DNA of 64,000 nt. Source: Mesoflavibacter sp. (GTDB taxonomy: Bacteria; Pseudomonadota; Alphaproteobacteria; UBA8366; Aestuariispiraceae). The notes beneath the pieces are model-generated. The model searched no databases. It was not told the origin of the DNA and worked only from the letters and a program-made list of their open reading frames with translations. Made by a program: the position numbers and the translations under genes. How positions within the stretch are numbered: position 1 is the first letter of the stretch; the number at the start of each line of letters is the position of its first letter. Location: assembly GCA_017792345.1 (NCBI GenBank), contig CP051228.1:4432148-4496147 (forward strand). The letters run 5' to 3'. Positions 19,042 to 27,010 of this stretch are shown one piece after another.

Positions 19042-19237
19042 GCGTTACATCCCTTTTCAGATCACAGTCAGAAGCCAGTAATTAGGCCGGATGGCGCACT
19101 TGTCACGTTCAATGTGAAGCTATGCACCGAATGCAGGGCTAGGTTACGCCGGTCGCGTTTGTACCGCATTGCAACTAGGCGCATCTATGGCGCGTCGCGA
19201 TGAGGCGACGGACTTAATATCTAGACGGAGAACACCA
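19042..19237. other. Gene-free interval upstream of the 27-codon ORF
   Basis: About 200 nt between the divergent GTG start of the hydrolase gene and the small ORF at 19238. TTGTCA at 19100-19105 with TATGCA at 19121-19126 is a weak promoter candidate on the plus strand (15-nt spacer). Nothing else is recognisable. With the small ORF and its terminator it accounts for the whole 367-nt gap between annotated genes. Confidence 0.3.
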
Positions 19238-19321
19238 ATGGACACCGTCCTGTGTTCAGCCCTTCTGCTGGTTGCGGCGATCGCTGCAAATGCGGAAACG
19301 CTCTCTCGGGCGTTCAGCTGA
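19238..19321 (+). CDS. Small 27-residue leader-like or exported peptide ORF
   Basis: ATG at 19238 is preceded by GGAG with a 7-nt spacer, an almost ideal ribosome site. It encodes a 27-residue peptide with a hydrophobic core rich in Leu, Ala, Val and Ile (CSALLLVAAIAANAE) and a polar end (TLSRAFS). A strong hairpin terminator begins 22 nt after the stop. The arrangement resembles an attenuator leader, but no same-strand gene follows for over 1 kb. Alternatives are a small envelope peptide or part of a small RNA. No homologue is recognised. Confidence 0.45.
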   Translation: MDTVLCSALLLVAAIAANAETLSRAFS

Positions 19322-19343
19322 CACCACATTCCCAAGCACAGGT

Positions 19344-19385
19344 AACGGCCCCGACCTGATCCCAGGCGGGGCCGTTCCTTTTTGG
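19344..19385 (+). terminator. Rho-independent terminator after the small ORF
   Basis: A perfect 10-bp G/C-rich stem (19344-19353 with 19367-19376), plus an inner CCTG/CAGG stem, is followed by TTCCTTTTT on the plus strand. The T-run shows it ends a rightward transcript, not the leftward dehydratase gene. The only candidate transcript is the small ORF just upstream. Confidence 0.8.
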
Positions 19386-19408
19386 CCCTAGGGTCATCAC
19401 TTGGAATT

Positions 19409-20341
19409 TCAGGCCGCCGCGATCTTCGCCGGGTCGGTATTGCCGCCGCAGACCAAGACACCGACACGCTCGTCCGGACGCGGCACATAAGCGCCCCCGA
19501 CCAGCGCCGCCAGGGCTGTGGCGCCCCCCGGCTCCGCAATCAGGCGCAACCGGTCCCACAGCAACTTCTGAGCCGCCAGAACGGCATCGTCGCTGACCAG
19601 AACGCTGTCCGCGACGAATGCTTGAGCCGCAGCGAACCCCAAGTCACCAATCCGGCGTGCGCCCAGCGAATCCGCCGCAGGTCCTGAAACGGCGACGTCG
19701 ACCGGAGAACCGGCTGCCCTGGCCGCGTTGAGGCAGGGCGTCCCGACCGTTTCGACCGCGACCAGTTTCCACCGACCGCGCAGCCAGCTGGCGACGCCAC
19801 CGATCAAGCCGCCGCCCCCGACCGCGATCAGAAGCGTATCGATTTCGTCGGTCTGCTCCTCGAACTCCAGGGCGACCGTACCCTGCCCTGCAAGGATTTC
19901 CGGCTGGTCATAGGCGTGAAGCAACAGGGCGCCGGTTTCCTCCTGCCGCCGGCGGCAGGCCTCCAGCGCTTCGGCGAATTCCTTCCCGACAACATGCAAG
20001 GTCGCCCCGAAATCCTGCAGCAGGCGCTTCTTGGCGGGAGAGACGATCTCCGGCACGAAAATTTCCGCCCTGTGCCCTAGTTTGCGGGCGGCATAGGCGA
20101 CGGCGGCACCGTGATTGCCGCCGGACGCTGCAATCGCGCCGGATTCCGGAACCGATTGTGACAGCAGGGCATTGAAAGCGCCGCGCGGCTTGAAGGAGGA
20201 CGCGTGCTGAAGCTGCTCAAGCTTCAATGTGACGGCCAGATCGTCGAACAAATCGCCTTTCGGCGCATGCAGGATCGGCGTGCGCCGAACATGGCCCCGT
20301 ATGCGATCATAGGCACGGGAAATGTCAGCCTGATCGATCAT
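19409..20341 (-). CDS. Threonine/serine dehydratase-like PLP enzyme
   Basis: A 310-residue fold-type II pyridoxal-phosphate enzyme of the threonine/serine ammonia-lyase group. The PLP lysine is in QHASSFKPRGAFNALLS, the phosphate-binding/substrate loop in AIAASGGNHGAAVAYAARKLG, and the glycine-rich PLP loop in LLIAVGGGGLIGGVASWL. It lacks the C-terminal ACT-like regulatory domain of biosynthetic IlvA, so it is more like the short catabolic or YbgE/SRY-type dehydratases. Threonine, serine or 3-hydroxyaspartate could be substrates. It diverges from the PAS gene over about 120 nt. The family is certain; the substrate is not. Confidence 0.88.
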   Translation of the reverse strand: MIDQADISRAYDRIRGHVRRTPILHAPKGDLFDDLAVTLKLEQLQHASSFKPRGAFNALLSQSVPESGAIAASGGNHGAAVAYAARKLGHRAEIFVPEIVSPAKKRLLQDFGATLHVVGKEFAEALEACRRRQEETGALLLHAYDQPEILAGQGTVALEFEEQTDEIDTLLIAVGGGGLIGGVASWLRGRWKLVAVETVGTPCLNAARAAGSPVDVAVSGPAADSLGARRIGDLGFAAAQAFVADSVLVSDDAVLAAQKLLWDRLRLIAEPGGATALAALVGGAYVPRPDERVGVLVCGGNTDPAKIAAA

Positions 20342-20461
20342 TGTCCGCGTCCTTTCTTGTCGATTGTCCGAGTTCGGTACCGTTCCAGGCTGGGGGAGGC
20401 AAGCAGCGATACGGCACTTGTCTTATGACCGGTCGGAATCAGGGGCAGTCTTCCTAAACCA

Positions 20462-21004
20462 ATGAAACAATTCTATGTTACCTTGTCGGTACAAAGCCGG
20501 ACCGCGCCAGAAACAGGGGAGTGGCCCTTGGCCAAGTTCGAAGTCGATCCGCTTTTCCAAGTTTTGCGCGAACCGGAACTTCCCGAAGCCAAAGCGCTCC
20601 ATGCCTATTGGCAATCCCTTCGGACGGGAGACGAGTTACCGACCCGCGGCAGTATCAAGTTGGATGAAGTTGCGAAACTGGGCTGCGCGGACCGGATTTT
20701 CATCATGGACCCCCTGCCCAATGGCGACTGGCAGTACCGATTGTTGGGCAGTGAGATTGTTCGTTACTACGGACGCGATGTCACCGGTGTGCCCTTCCGG
20801 CGTCACATGCGCGCGGACGAGGCTGAGGAAGCCATCAAAATATCCAACCAGGTGGCGGAAAGCCGGACGCCGATCTTCCTGAAAGTGCGCTTTGCCAGCG
20901 GTGACCATATCGGCATCGTCGAAACCATGTCCCTTCCGATTTTGGCCCGCGACCAAAATAGGGTCTGGCTCTTCGGCGGTTCATTCTTCACCCCCGACCA
21001 CTGA
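20462..21004 (+). CDS. PAS domain protein (PAS_5 / DUF1488-neighbour type, alphaproteobacterial)
   Basis: A 180-residue soluble protein with no output domain. The region EAKALHAYWQSLRTGDELPTRGSIKL, then DRIFIMDPLPNGDWQYRLLGSEIVRYYGRDVTGVPF, matches the alphaproteobacterial PAS_5 family, in which the fold ends the protein. The family occurs in many copies in Rhodospirillales and is of unknown function, presumably sensory or adaptor. ATG at 20462 is used; an internal start near AKFEVDPLF is possible. Its 3' end overlaps the convergent alpha/beta hydrolase gene by 17 nt. Confidence 0.8.
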   Translation: MKQFYVTLSVQSRTAPETGEWPLAKFEVDPLFQVLREPELPEAKALHAYWQSLRTGDELPTRGSIKLDEVAKLGCADRIFIMDPLPNGDWQYRLLGSEIVRYYGRDVTGVPFRRHMRADEAEEAIKISNQVAESRTPIFLKVRFASGDHIGIVETMSLPILARDQNRVWLFGGSFFTPDH

Positions 21005-21845
21005 AGACCACCTGGTTGAAGAAGGCGTCGATATCGTCCAGGAACCCGTATTCGAACAGTTCGACGTGACCCGAGTCAGGCTTGTAAGCGAAAAGCTTCG
21101 GTTCGTTCGCAGCCTCGAACAGCCGCCTGCCGTGGCATTCCGGAATGACCCGGTCCCGGCCGCCATGTCCGATCAGAACCGGGATACGGACCCGGCCAAT
21201 GCGCGCAACGGAATCGAAATTGTCCTTCAGCAACAGGCGGACCGGCACGTACCAGTATAGGCGGGCGGCGACATCAGTGACGCTGTCATATGGCGCATCC
21301 AGCACCAGGGCTGCGAGGTCCTCTCTATCCGCTGCCAGGGCGGTCGCTATGCCGGAACCGAGGGATTCCCCGAACAACACGACACGGCCCGGCGCGATCC
21401 CCCGCGCCAGCAGCCAATCCAGGGCCGCGCGGCCGTCCGCGATCAGCGCGTCTTCCGACGGCTTTCCGTCCGCGCCGGCATTGTAACGGTAGGCCGGCAT
21501 AAGGACGCCCCATCCTTTGGCGACGAATGCGGCCATCCTTTCCTCCCGGTCCATCTGACTTCCGGCATTGCCGTGGAAGTACAGAAGTACCGGCGCGGCC
21601 TCGCCCTTAGGCGGCGCCCACCAGGAAAACAGCCCCAGCCCGTCATGGGACGGCACGTCCTCGATCGAAACCGATCCGGCCAGACCGGGACCGGGACGCG
21701 GCCGGTCGCCATTGGGATGGTAGAGCAGCGACCGTTGGGCCACGTATAGGCCCCAGACCAACATCAGATAGGCCACAAGGACCGCCGCTAGGATCAGCAA
21801 GGTTACCGTCATGAAGGGCCCGGTCGTTCTTATCATCTCATCCAT
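20988..21845 (-). CDS. Membrane-anchored alpha/beta hydrolase
   Basis: A 285-residue serine hydrolase of the BEM46/YfhR-like group. One N-terminal transmembrane helix (VTLLILAAVLVAYLMLVWGLYVA, about residues 13-35) is followed by the family entry RSLLYHPNGDRP. The oxyanion region is LLYFHGNAGSQ, the nucleophile elbow LFGESLGSG, the acid in GHGGRDRVIP and the catalytic His in DSGHVELFEYG. I selected the ATG at 21845 (MDEMIRTTG); ATGs at 21836 and 21812 are alternatives. A much longer open frame continues upstream but is antisense to the DUF1194 gene. The substrate is unknown. Confidence 0.88.
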   Translation of the reverse strand: MDEMIRTTGPFMTVTLLILAAVLVAYLMLVWGLYVAQRSLLYHPNGDRPRPGPGLAGSVSIEDVPSHDGLGLFSWWAPPKGEAAPVLLYFHGNAGSQMDREERMAAFVAKGWGVLMPAYRYNAGADGKPSEDALIADGRAALDWLLARGIAPGRVVLFGESLGSGIATALAADREDLAALVLDAPYDSVTDVAARLYWYVPVRLLLKDNFDSVARIGRVRIPVLIGHGGRDRVIPECHGRRLFEAANEPKLFAYKPDSGHVELFEYGFLDDIDAFFNQVVFSGRG

Positions 21846-21953
21846 CCGTTGATACCGGTCGAAGCGGTTGCGGTCCAGCGAGCCTTGACGCATGGTTTTT
21901 GTACGATGCAGGCAGCCGCGTGACGGCGGCGGAGCCATCGAAACGGAAGCCGC

Positions 21954-22763
21954 ATGCCGATTGCGACAAACAATGCGCCAACAGACAAGCGACCCCGCGA
22001 CAAAGCCGGTCCGCCCCGCCGCATGTTTCTGGCGGCCGCCGGCGCCGCGTTTCTGACCCTCCCCTCGGATCCATGGGACCAGGCACGGGCCCAGGGCATT
22101 GAGGCAGTCGATCTGATTCTTCTTCTGGCGATCGATTGTTCCTACAGCGTGAGCCCCACGGAATACAATCTCCAGACCCAAGGGCTCGCCCTCGCCCTGT
22201 TGGACCCGGAAATCGTCGAGGCCGCGCTGGCCGGTCCCAACGGCAAGATCGCCCTGGCCGTCATGCAATGGTCCAGTGAGAACAGCCAAATTCTGAGCAT
22301 TCCCTGGACAGTCATCGATAGGCCGCAGGCGGCGGTTCAGTTCTCAGCGCAATTGTCGACGATGGCGCGTCAGACGGCGGATGGCGCGACGGCGCTTGGT
22401 GATGCACTCAGCAAGGCCGGTGCCTATGTTCAATCCGCCCCCTTCGACGCCTTCCGGCGCGTCATCGATGTTTCGGGCGACGGGCGCAAGAACACCGGAT
22501 CCGTCGTCCCTCCGGTTCGCGACGCCCTGGTGGAACGCGGCATCACCATCAACGCCCTGGCCATTCTGAACGAGGATGCGGAACTGGACCAGTACTACGC
22601 GCAGGAGGTGATCGGGGGGATCGGCTCCTTCGTGGTAATTGCCAATGACTATCAAGGTTACGGCAAGGCAATCCGCAAGAAGCTGTTGCGGGAGATTCGG
22701 TTCGTGCCTGTATCCGAGGTGGAACCGGACCTGGTTCCGGGTCGAAAAATTCGGGATTCCTAA
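21954..22763 (+). CDS. DUF1194 von Willebrand factor A-like exported protein
   Basis: A 269-residue protein of the DUF1194 family, a VWA-type fold frequent in alphaproteobacteria. A twin-arginine-like N-terminus (PPRRMFLAAAGAAFLTLPS) suggests Tat or Sec export. The mature part starts with LILLLAIDCSYSVSPTEYNLQ, in which DxSxS forms the metal-ion-dependent adhesion site; VIDVSGDGRKNTGSVVPPVRDAL carries the second family motif. Its role is unknown, probably metal-dependent protein binding in the periplasm. The start (GGAAG before ATG) is divergent from the hydrolase gene. Confidence 0.87.
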   Translation: MPIATNNAPTDKRPRDKAGPPRRMFLAAAGAAFLTLPSDPWDQARAQGIEAVDLILLLAIDCSYSVSPTEYNLQTQGLALALLDPEIVEAALAGPNGKIALAVMQWSSENSQILSIPWTVIDRPQAAVQFSAQLSTMARQTADGATALGDALSKAGAYVQSAPFDAFRRVIDVSGDGRKNTGSVVPPVRDALVERGITINALAILNEDAELDQYYAQEVIGGIGSFVVIANDYQGYGKAIRKKLLREIRFVPVSEVEPDLVPGRKIRDS

Positions 22764-22937
22764 TGCGTTAACTATGACTTATCCTTGCCCGTCCGGCCGT
22801 AAAGTTGGTATGGACGGCATGTCGAGAATCATTGAGTATCGAATTGTGGTCCAGCATATCCGCGTTACGGCGTGTGTTAGACTATGAACGAGCCGGATGT
22901 ATAACATCTCCTATTGCTGGGTGAGGGACGCGACTAC

Positions 22938-23423
22938 ATGACGGATTTGTCCCGCGAGGAGCTCCGGGCACACCTGTCCGCTGTTGAGGCGCAGGTGCGG
23001 GCCGCTTTGCGCATCGTCGCGGCCGAATCCAAGTCCGTTCAGCAGGCGCACAGCGCCCTGCGCGCCGACCTGTCCGCGGCGCTGATCCGGCTTCAATCCG
23101 AAATGAACGACGGCAACAAGCGGGTCGATGGAAAGGTTGAGAAGGTGATCACCGAAATCAACGGCCTTTCCAGACAGCGCCGGCTGACGGCGGCCATTTT
23201 GACCACCCTGGTTCTGCTTTTCGGTATCACCTTGGGACTGTTCGCCGGTGGCGGATGGTATCTGGTCAGCCAGAAAAGCGCGTCGATGACGGCGCCTTTC
23301 GGCCAAACCTCCGGCAGCAGCGACGGCGCCCCCGCCGCCAGTATCGCCCTGCCCCGCGCCAGCGGTACGCAACCTGGCGCATCAGGCCAGGATACGCAGC
23401 GCGGCGTCGTCACCGGGCAGTAA
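22938..23423 (+). CDS. Coiled-coil protein with one transmembrane segment, unknown function
   Basis: A 161-residue protein I do not recognise. Residues about 1-80 are charged, heptad-like and probably coiled-coil (EELRAHLSAVEAQVRAALRIVAAE), followed by a basic patch (SRQRR) and a transmembrane helix at about residues 86-108 (AAILTTLVLLFGITLGLFAGG). A short Ser/Ala/Gly/Pro-rich tail of about 50 residues would be outside the membrane. The ATG at 22938 has GAGGGA upstream; an in-frame codon eight residues earlier is less likely. It converges with the flavin oxidoreductase gene. Confidence 0.6.
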   Translation: MTDLSREELRAHLSAVEAQVRAALRIVAAESKSVQQAHSALRADLSAALIRLQSEMNDGNKRVDGKVEKVITEINGLSRQRRLTAAILTTLVLLFGITLGLFAGGGWYLVSQKSASMTAPFGQTSGSSDGAPAASIALPRASGTQPGASGQDTQRGVVTGQ

Positions 23424-23440
23424 AGCGCCCCAATTTCCGT

Positions 23441-25483
23441 TTACAGCTTCAGGCAGAGCCGCAACGCGTCATAGGTCGCGGCGGCAATGTTGCGCGACGT
23501 CACGCAATCGCCGATCCGATAAACCCGGTAGCCGTCGCCATGATCCTCTTCGGACGGCTGCGCCTGTGCGGACGCCAGCGCATCCAGATCCATCCGGCCG
23601 CCATTCGTCGAACCCGCCCGCAGGTCCTGGTAAAGCTGTTCCATCGGCAGGGTCCCGTGTTCGACCACGACGCGGTCGGCGGAGACCTCTTCAACCTCCG
23701 TCGTGATTTCGTTTTCGAACCGCGCGATCAGCCGGTTGCCGTCCCGCCGGACATCCATCAGCCGACGGTCCATCTTGGGGTCGACCTTTAGCTCATACAG
23801 CCGCTTCTTCCAGAACACCCGTTCCCCATAGGCCTGTTCCTGAATGCGCATATCGTCGATGGAATAGAGCGCGACCGTCGCCCCGGCCTGGCGCAGGCGT
23901 TCGACGGCGGTCGGCGCGGCATGACGGCCGGTTCCGTCCCAGACCACGACCTCCTCACCGCCCGTGGGCGTATCGGTCAGGACGTCCCAGGATGTGGTGA
24001 TATGTTCCGCGCCCGGAATCCAGTCCGTATCCGGAATGCCGCCGGTCGCGATGACAACGACATCCGGCTTCAGCGCCGCCACATCCGCCATTTCCATATA
24101 CCGGTTCAGGTGAACCTGTACCCCCAACCGGTCCAATTCCTGCGCACGCCAGTCGACCACACCGACAATGTCGCCGCGCCAGCTTGCGGTCTTGGCCAGT
24201 TGCACCTGTCCGCCCAATTGGGCGGCGGCCTCGTAAAGGGACACGTCATGACCGCGCTCGGCGCAGACACGGGCGGCCTCCAGCCCGGCCGGACCACCGC
24301 CGACCACGACGACCCGCTTCGTCGGCCCATCGGTCTTCGGGATGACATGCGGCAGACGCGTCTCGCGGCCCGTCGACGGATTGTGCACACAGGTCGGGCG
24401 GTGCTCCGACATGCAATGGGTCGCCCCGACGCAGGGCCGAACCCGATCCGCCTCTCCCGCCTCCAGCTTCTTGACGATATAGGGGTCGGCGATATGGGCG
24501 CGGGTCATGCCGACCATATCCAGAAGGCCCTCGGATATCGCATAACGCGCGGTCGCCAGATCGGAAATCCGGGCCGCGTGGAAAACCGGCAACTTGACCG
24601 CACGCTTGAACTTCGCGGCCTTCTCCAGCCAGGGCGCGATCGGCATCGCCATGCCGGGCATATTGTCCTTTGCCAGGCTAAGCGCCGTGTCCATCCGGCC
24701 ATAGATCGCGTTGAAGAAATCCAGCGTTCCGCTTTCCTGAAACATCTCGGCAATGGCCAGGCAATCCTCATGCGTCAGGCCGCCGGCCAGCCCCTCGTCG
24801 ATGACGAAGCGGAACCCGACCAGGAAGTCGTCGCCGACGCGGCGGCGGATTTCCTCATAGACCATCAAGCCGAACCGGCACCGGTTCTCCAGCGATCCGC
24901 CGAACTCATCCGTGCGTTTGTTCGTTGCCGGGGACAGGAACTGACCGATCAGATGACCACCGGCCAGGGTTTCGATGCCGTCCAGCCCGCCTTCCTTGCA
25001 CCGCCAGGCGGCGTCGCCGAAAGCCTTCACCACGCGGTCGATATCGTCACGGTCCATTTCCCGCGCGAAGGCCCGGTGCAGCGTCTCACGGGTATGCGAC
25101 GGCGCGATCATCGGGAGCCAGTCGCCGGAATAGGAATCGCCCCGCCGGCCCAGATGGGTGATCTGGCACATCAGCGCCGCGCCATGACGGTGCATACGCT
25201 CCGAGAAACGCTGCAAATGCGGGATCACCTCGTCCACGCCGACATTGAGCTGCTGAAAGGTGTTGGGGCTGTCCGGCGCGATATTCGACGACCCGCCGAA
25301 CATCGACAGTCCGATGCCGCCCTTGGCCTTCTCCTCGTGATAGGCCTGATACCGTTCCGCCGGCATGCCGTTGTCATGCAATCCACAGGCATGGCTGGTG
25401 CTCATGATCCTGTTCCGGATCGTCAGATGCTTGATCGTCAGCGGCTGCAGCAACGGATCCTTGGTGGCGGCGGTGTCTGGCAT
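23441..25483 (-). CDS. NADH:flavin oxidoreductase, dimethylglycine/trimethylamine dehydrogenase-like
   Basis: A 680-residue three-part enzyme: an N-terminal FMN TIM barrel (DPLLQPLTIKHLTIRNRIMS, and AGGHLIGQFLSPATNKRTDEFGGSLENR), an iron-sulfur segment (RPCVGATHCMSEHRPTCVHNP), and a C-terminal NAD/FAD Rossmann domain (VVVVGGGPAGLEAARVCAERGHD). It belongs to the family of trimethylamine dehydrogenase, 2,4-dienoyl-CoA reductase and the N-demethylases of glycine betaine or stachydrine breakdown; the CVGA motif is most like the last group. One of the four usual cluster cysteines is Ala (see findings). The ATG at 25483 gives a normal N-terminus; the frame stays open far upstream but is antisense to the next gene. 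The substrate is uncertain. Confidence 0.85.
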   Translation of the reverse strand: MPDTAATKDPLLQPLTIKHLTIRNRIMSTSHACGLHDNGMPAERYQAYHEEKAKGGIGLSMFGGSSNIAPDSPNTFQQLNVGVDEVIPHLQRFSERMHRHGAALMCQITHLGRRGDSYSGDWLPMIAPSHTRETLHRAFAREMDRDDIDRVVKAFGDAAWRCKEGGLDGIETLAGGHLIGQFLSPATNKRTDEFGGSLENRCRFGLMVYEEIRRRVGDDFLVGFRFVIDEGLAGGLTHEDCLAIAEMFQESGTLDFFNAIYGRMDTALSLAKDNMPGMAMPIAPWLEKAAKFKRAVKLPVFHAARISDLATARYAISEGLLDMVGMTRAHIADPYIVKKLEAGEADRVRPCVGATHCMSEHRPTCVHNPSTGRETRLPHVIPKTDGPTKRVVVVGGGPAGLEAARVCAERGHDVSLYEAAAQLGGQVQLAKTASWRGDIVGVVDWRAQELDRLGVQVHLNRYMEMADVAALKPDVVVIATGGIPDTDWIPGAEHITTSWDVLTDTPTGGEEVVVWDGTGRHAAPTAVERLRQAGATVALYSIDDMRIQEQAYGERVFWKKRLYELKVDPKMDRRLMDVRRDGNRLIARFENEITTEVEEVSADRVVVEHGTLPMEQLYQDLRAGSTNGGRMDLDALASAQAQPSEEDHGDGYRVYRIGDCVTSRNIAAATYDALRLCLKL

Positions 25484-25588
25484 CACGGGAGCTCCCTGTT
25501 CGGCTGGATACGGTGGAAGCCTACCAAGGCCAATTTGGAAAAAAAGCAGGTCGCGGTAACAGCCGTCGTGCCGCCAGGGAACGAGTAT

Positions 25589-25605
25589 TGAATAAGTTGT
25601 ATTCA
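25589..25605. promoter_or_regulatory. 6-bp inverted repeat in the divergent promoter region
   Basis: TGAATA-N5-TATTCA, a perfect dyad, lies between the leftward flavin oxidoreductase (106 nt upstream of its start) and the rightward effector-like cassette (69 nt upstream of its start). It could be an operator for either. No regulator is encoded next to it. Confidence 0.3.
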
Positions 25606-25673
25606 CTCTCGAACTACTTGCCGCCCATACGGGAATCGATGCTCTCTTAGGCTGTAACGACTTGGGGATGGTG

Positions 25674-26309
25674 ATGATCCTGCGGTTCGAAACCAGTTTG
25701 CGGGCCCTTTGGCTGATGACGGACCGGCGCGACGCGGCCGCCGTCGAACCCCATGGGCATGGCTGGACCGAACGCTGGCAACGCCTGAACCGCCAGACGG
25801 CACAGCGGCTTCTCTCCGCCCAGCCGGACCGGCCGGCGGTATTACGCCGGGTCCGGGATGCCTTGGCGCATCTGGAAGGCGGCGGCGTCGGCCGCCTGTC
25901 CGACGACGACGCCCTTGCCGCCCTGTCCCGCCATTTCGATTTCGGCTGGGCCGTTGAGATCGACCGCGTCCTGCCCAGCGGCGGCTGGCACGGCGAGGAC
26001 GATTCCGCGACCGCGGTCACCGTGACGGAATCCGTACAGCCGGAAGAAAACCCGACCGGCGTCCCTGCCAAGAAGGAAAAGGACCATTTCATCATCGTCG
26101 AACTGGTCGGAGAAAACGGCGAACCGATCCCCAACGAGCTGTGCCGCATCACCCTGCCGGACGGCGAGATTGTGGAACGTGAAACCAACAGCCAGGGCAA
26201 GGTCGAAGAGTACGGCATCGAGGAAGGCGACTGCACCATCGAATTCCCGGATCTCGATAAGGACGCCTGGGAACCCTACCAAGCGGCGGCTCAGGGAGCG
26301 GCGGCATGA
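25674..26309 (+). CDS. Helical protein with C-terminal Ig-like domain (contractile-system adaptor type)
   Basis: A 211-residue protein without a firm name. Residues 1-105 are mainly helical and Arg-rich (RFETSLRALWLMTDRRD, PDRPAVLRRVRDALAHL). A short charged linker is followed by a beta-rich domain at about 137-200: FIIVELVGENGEPIPN, then LPDGEIVERETNSQGKV, then CTIEFPDLDKDAWEP. This last domain resembles the carboxypeptidase-regulatory-like modules I associate with type VI secretion and PAAR/LysM cassettes. GGGG six nt before the ATG at 25674 fixes the start; ATGs two codons earlier are also possible. Its stop overlaps the next ATG by 4 nt. It is the first gene of a three-gene cassette; function is inferred only. 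Confidence 0.6.
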   Translation: MILRFETSLRALWLMTDRRDAAAVEPHGHGWTERWQRLNRQTAQRLLSAQPDRPAVLRRVRDALAHLEGGGVGRLSDDDALAALSRHFDFGWAVEIDRVLPSGGWHGEDDSATAVTVTESVQPEENPTGVPAKKEKDHFIIVELVGENGEPIPNELCRITLPDGEIVERETNSQGKVEEYGIEEGDCTIEFPDLDKDAWEPYQAAAQGAAA

Positions 26310-26992
26310 GTGACGAAGTTGGAGCAAAACCTGTCGGGTCTGGAAACTGGACTGTCGAACTTGGTGATGGAATGTCTTACATCGCTGAAAAAACAGGATT
26401 TTTTTGGAAAACTCTTTGGGATCTGCCGGAAAATGCCGCGCTGGCAGATGCTCGCGAAGACCCTGATGTCTTATTACCGGGTGACAAAGTTACCGTGCCG
26501 GAACCGCGAGAAAAGAAGGAATCGCGTGAGACGGATCTAATCCATACTTTCAAACGGCGCGGTGTCCCGTTCCTGATCCGCCTCTTCGTCTTGGATGAGT
26601 ATGGCGAAGCGATTGCCAACAGGCCCTACAAATTGAATGTAGGCACACGCCGTTACGATGGCGAAACCGGCGCGGACGGATTGATCCGCCACTGGGTCAG
26701 TCCGAGCGCGAAGACGGCCAAACTGCAGGTCATGGATGAGGACGATCCAGCTCTTGTTGATCGAGAGTGGGATATTGAAGTCGGCAGACTCGAACCGGAG
26801 AACTCCGTACGAGGCATCCAGTCACGATTGACCAATCTTGGCTACGACTGCGGCGAAATTGACGGCGAGTTGGGGCCACGTACCATTTCCGCGTTGTCGG
26901 ACTTTCAAGCACAAATGGGATTGGAGGTCACGGGCGACGCGGATCAGGATACGATTGACGCGCTAGACGATGCCCATCGAATGGAATCATGA
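26306..26992 (+). CDS. LysM / Ig-like / peptidoglycan-binding domain protein
   Basis: A 228-residue protein with three recognisable parts. Residues about 14-66 are LysM-like (VELGDGMSYIAEKTGFFWKTLW, DVLLPGDKVTVPEP). Residues 86-158 form an Ig-like unit of the same general pattern as the preceding protein (VPFLIRLFVLDEYGEAIANRPY). Residues 165-222 are a peptidoglycan_binding_1 domain (SVRGIQSRLTNLGYDCGEIDG, GPRTISALSDFQ). No signal peptide is present, as expected if it rides on a secretion spike or is carried by a partner. The coding sequence is visibly more A/T-rich than its neighbours. ATGA overlap with the gene before it indicates coupled translation. Confidence 0.72.
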   Translation: MSDEVGAKPVGSGNWTVELGDGMSYIAEKTGFFWKTLWDLPENAALADAREDPDVLLPGDKVTVPEPREKKESRETDLIHTFKRRGVPFLIRLFVLDEYGEAIANRPYKLNVGTRRYDGETGADGLIRHWVSPSAKTAKLQVMDEDDPALVDREWDIEVGRLEPENSVRGIQSRLTNLGYDCGEIDGELGPRTISALSDFQAQMGLEVTGDADQDTIDALDDAHRMES

Positions 26993-27010
26993 AACTCCCT
27001 ATGAAAACGG

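Noticed and set aside
22810-22887. 25-codon ORF between the DUF1194 and coiled-coil genes
   Set aside because: No ribosome site and no terminator or recognisable features.
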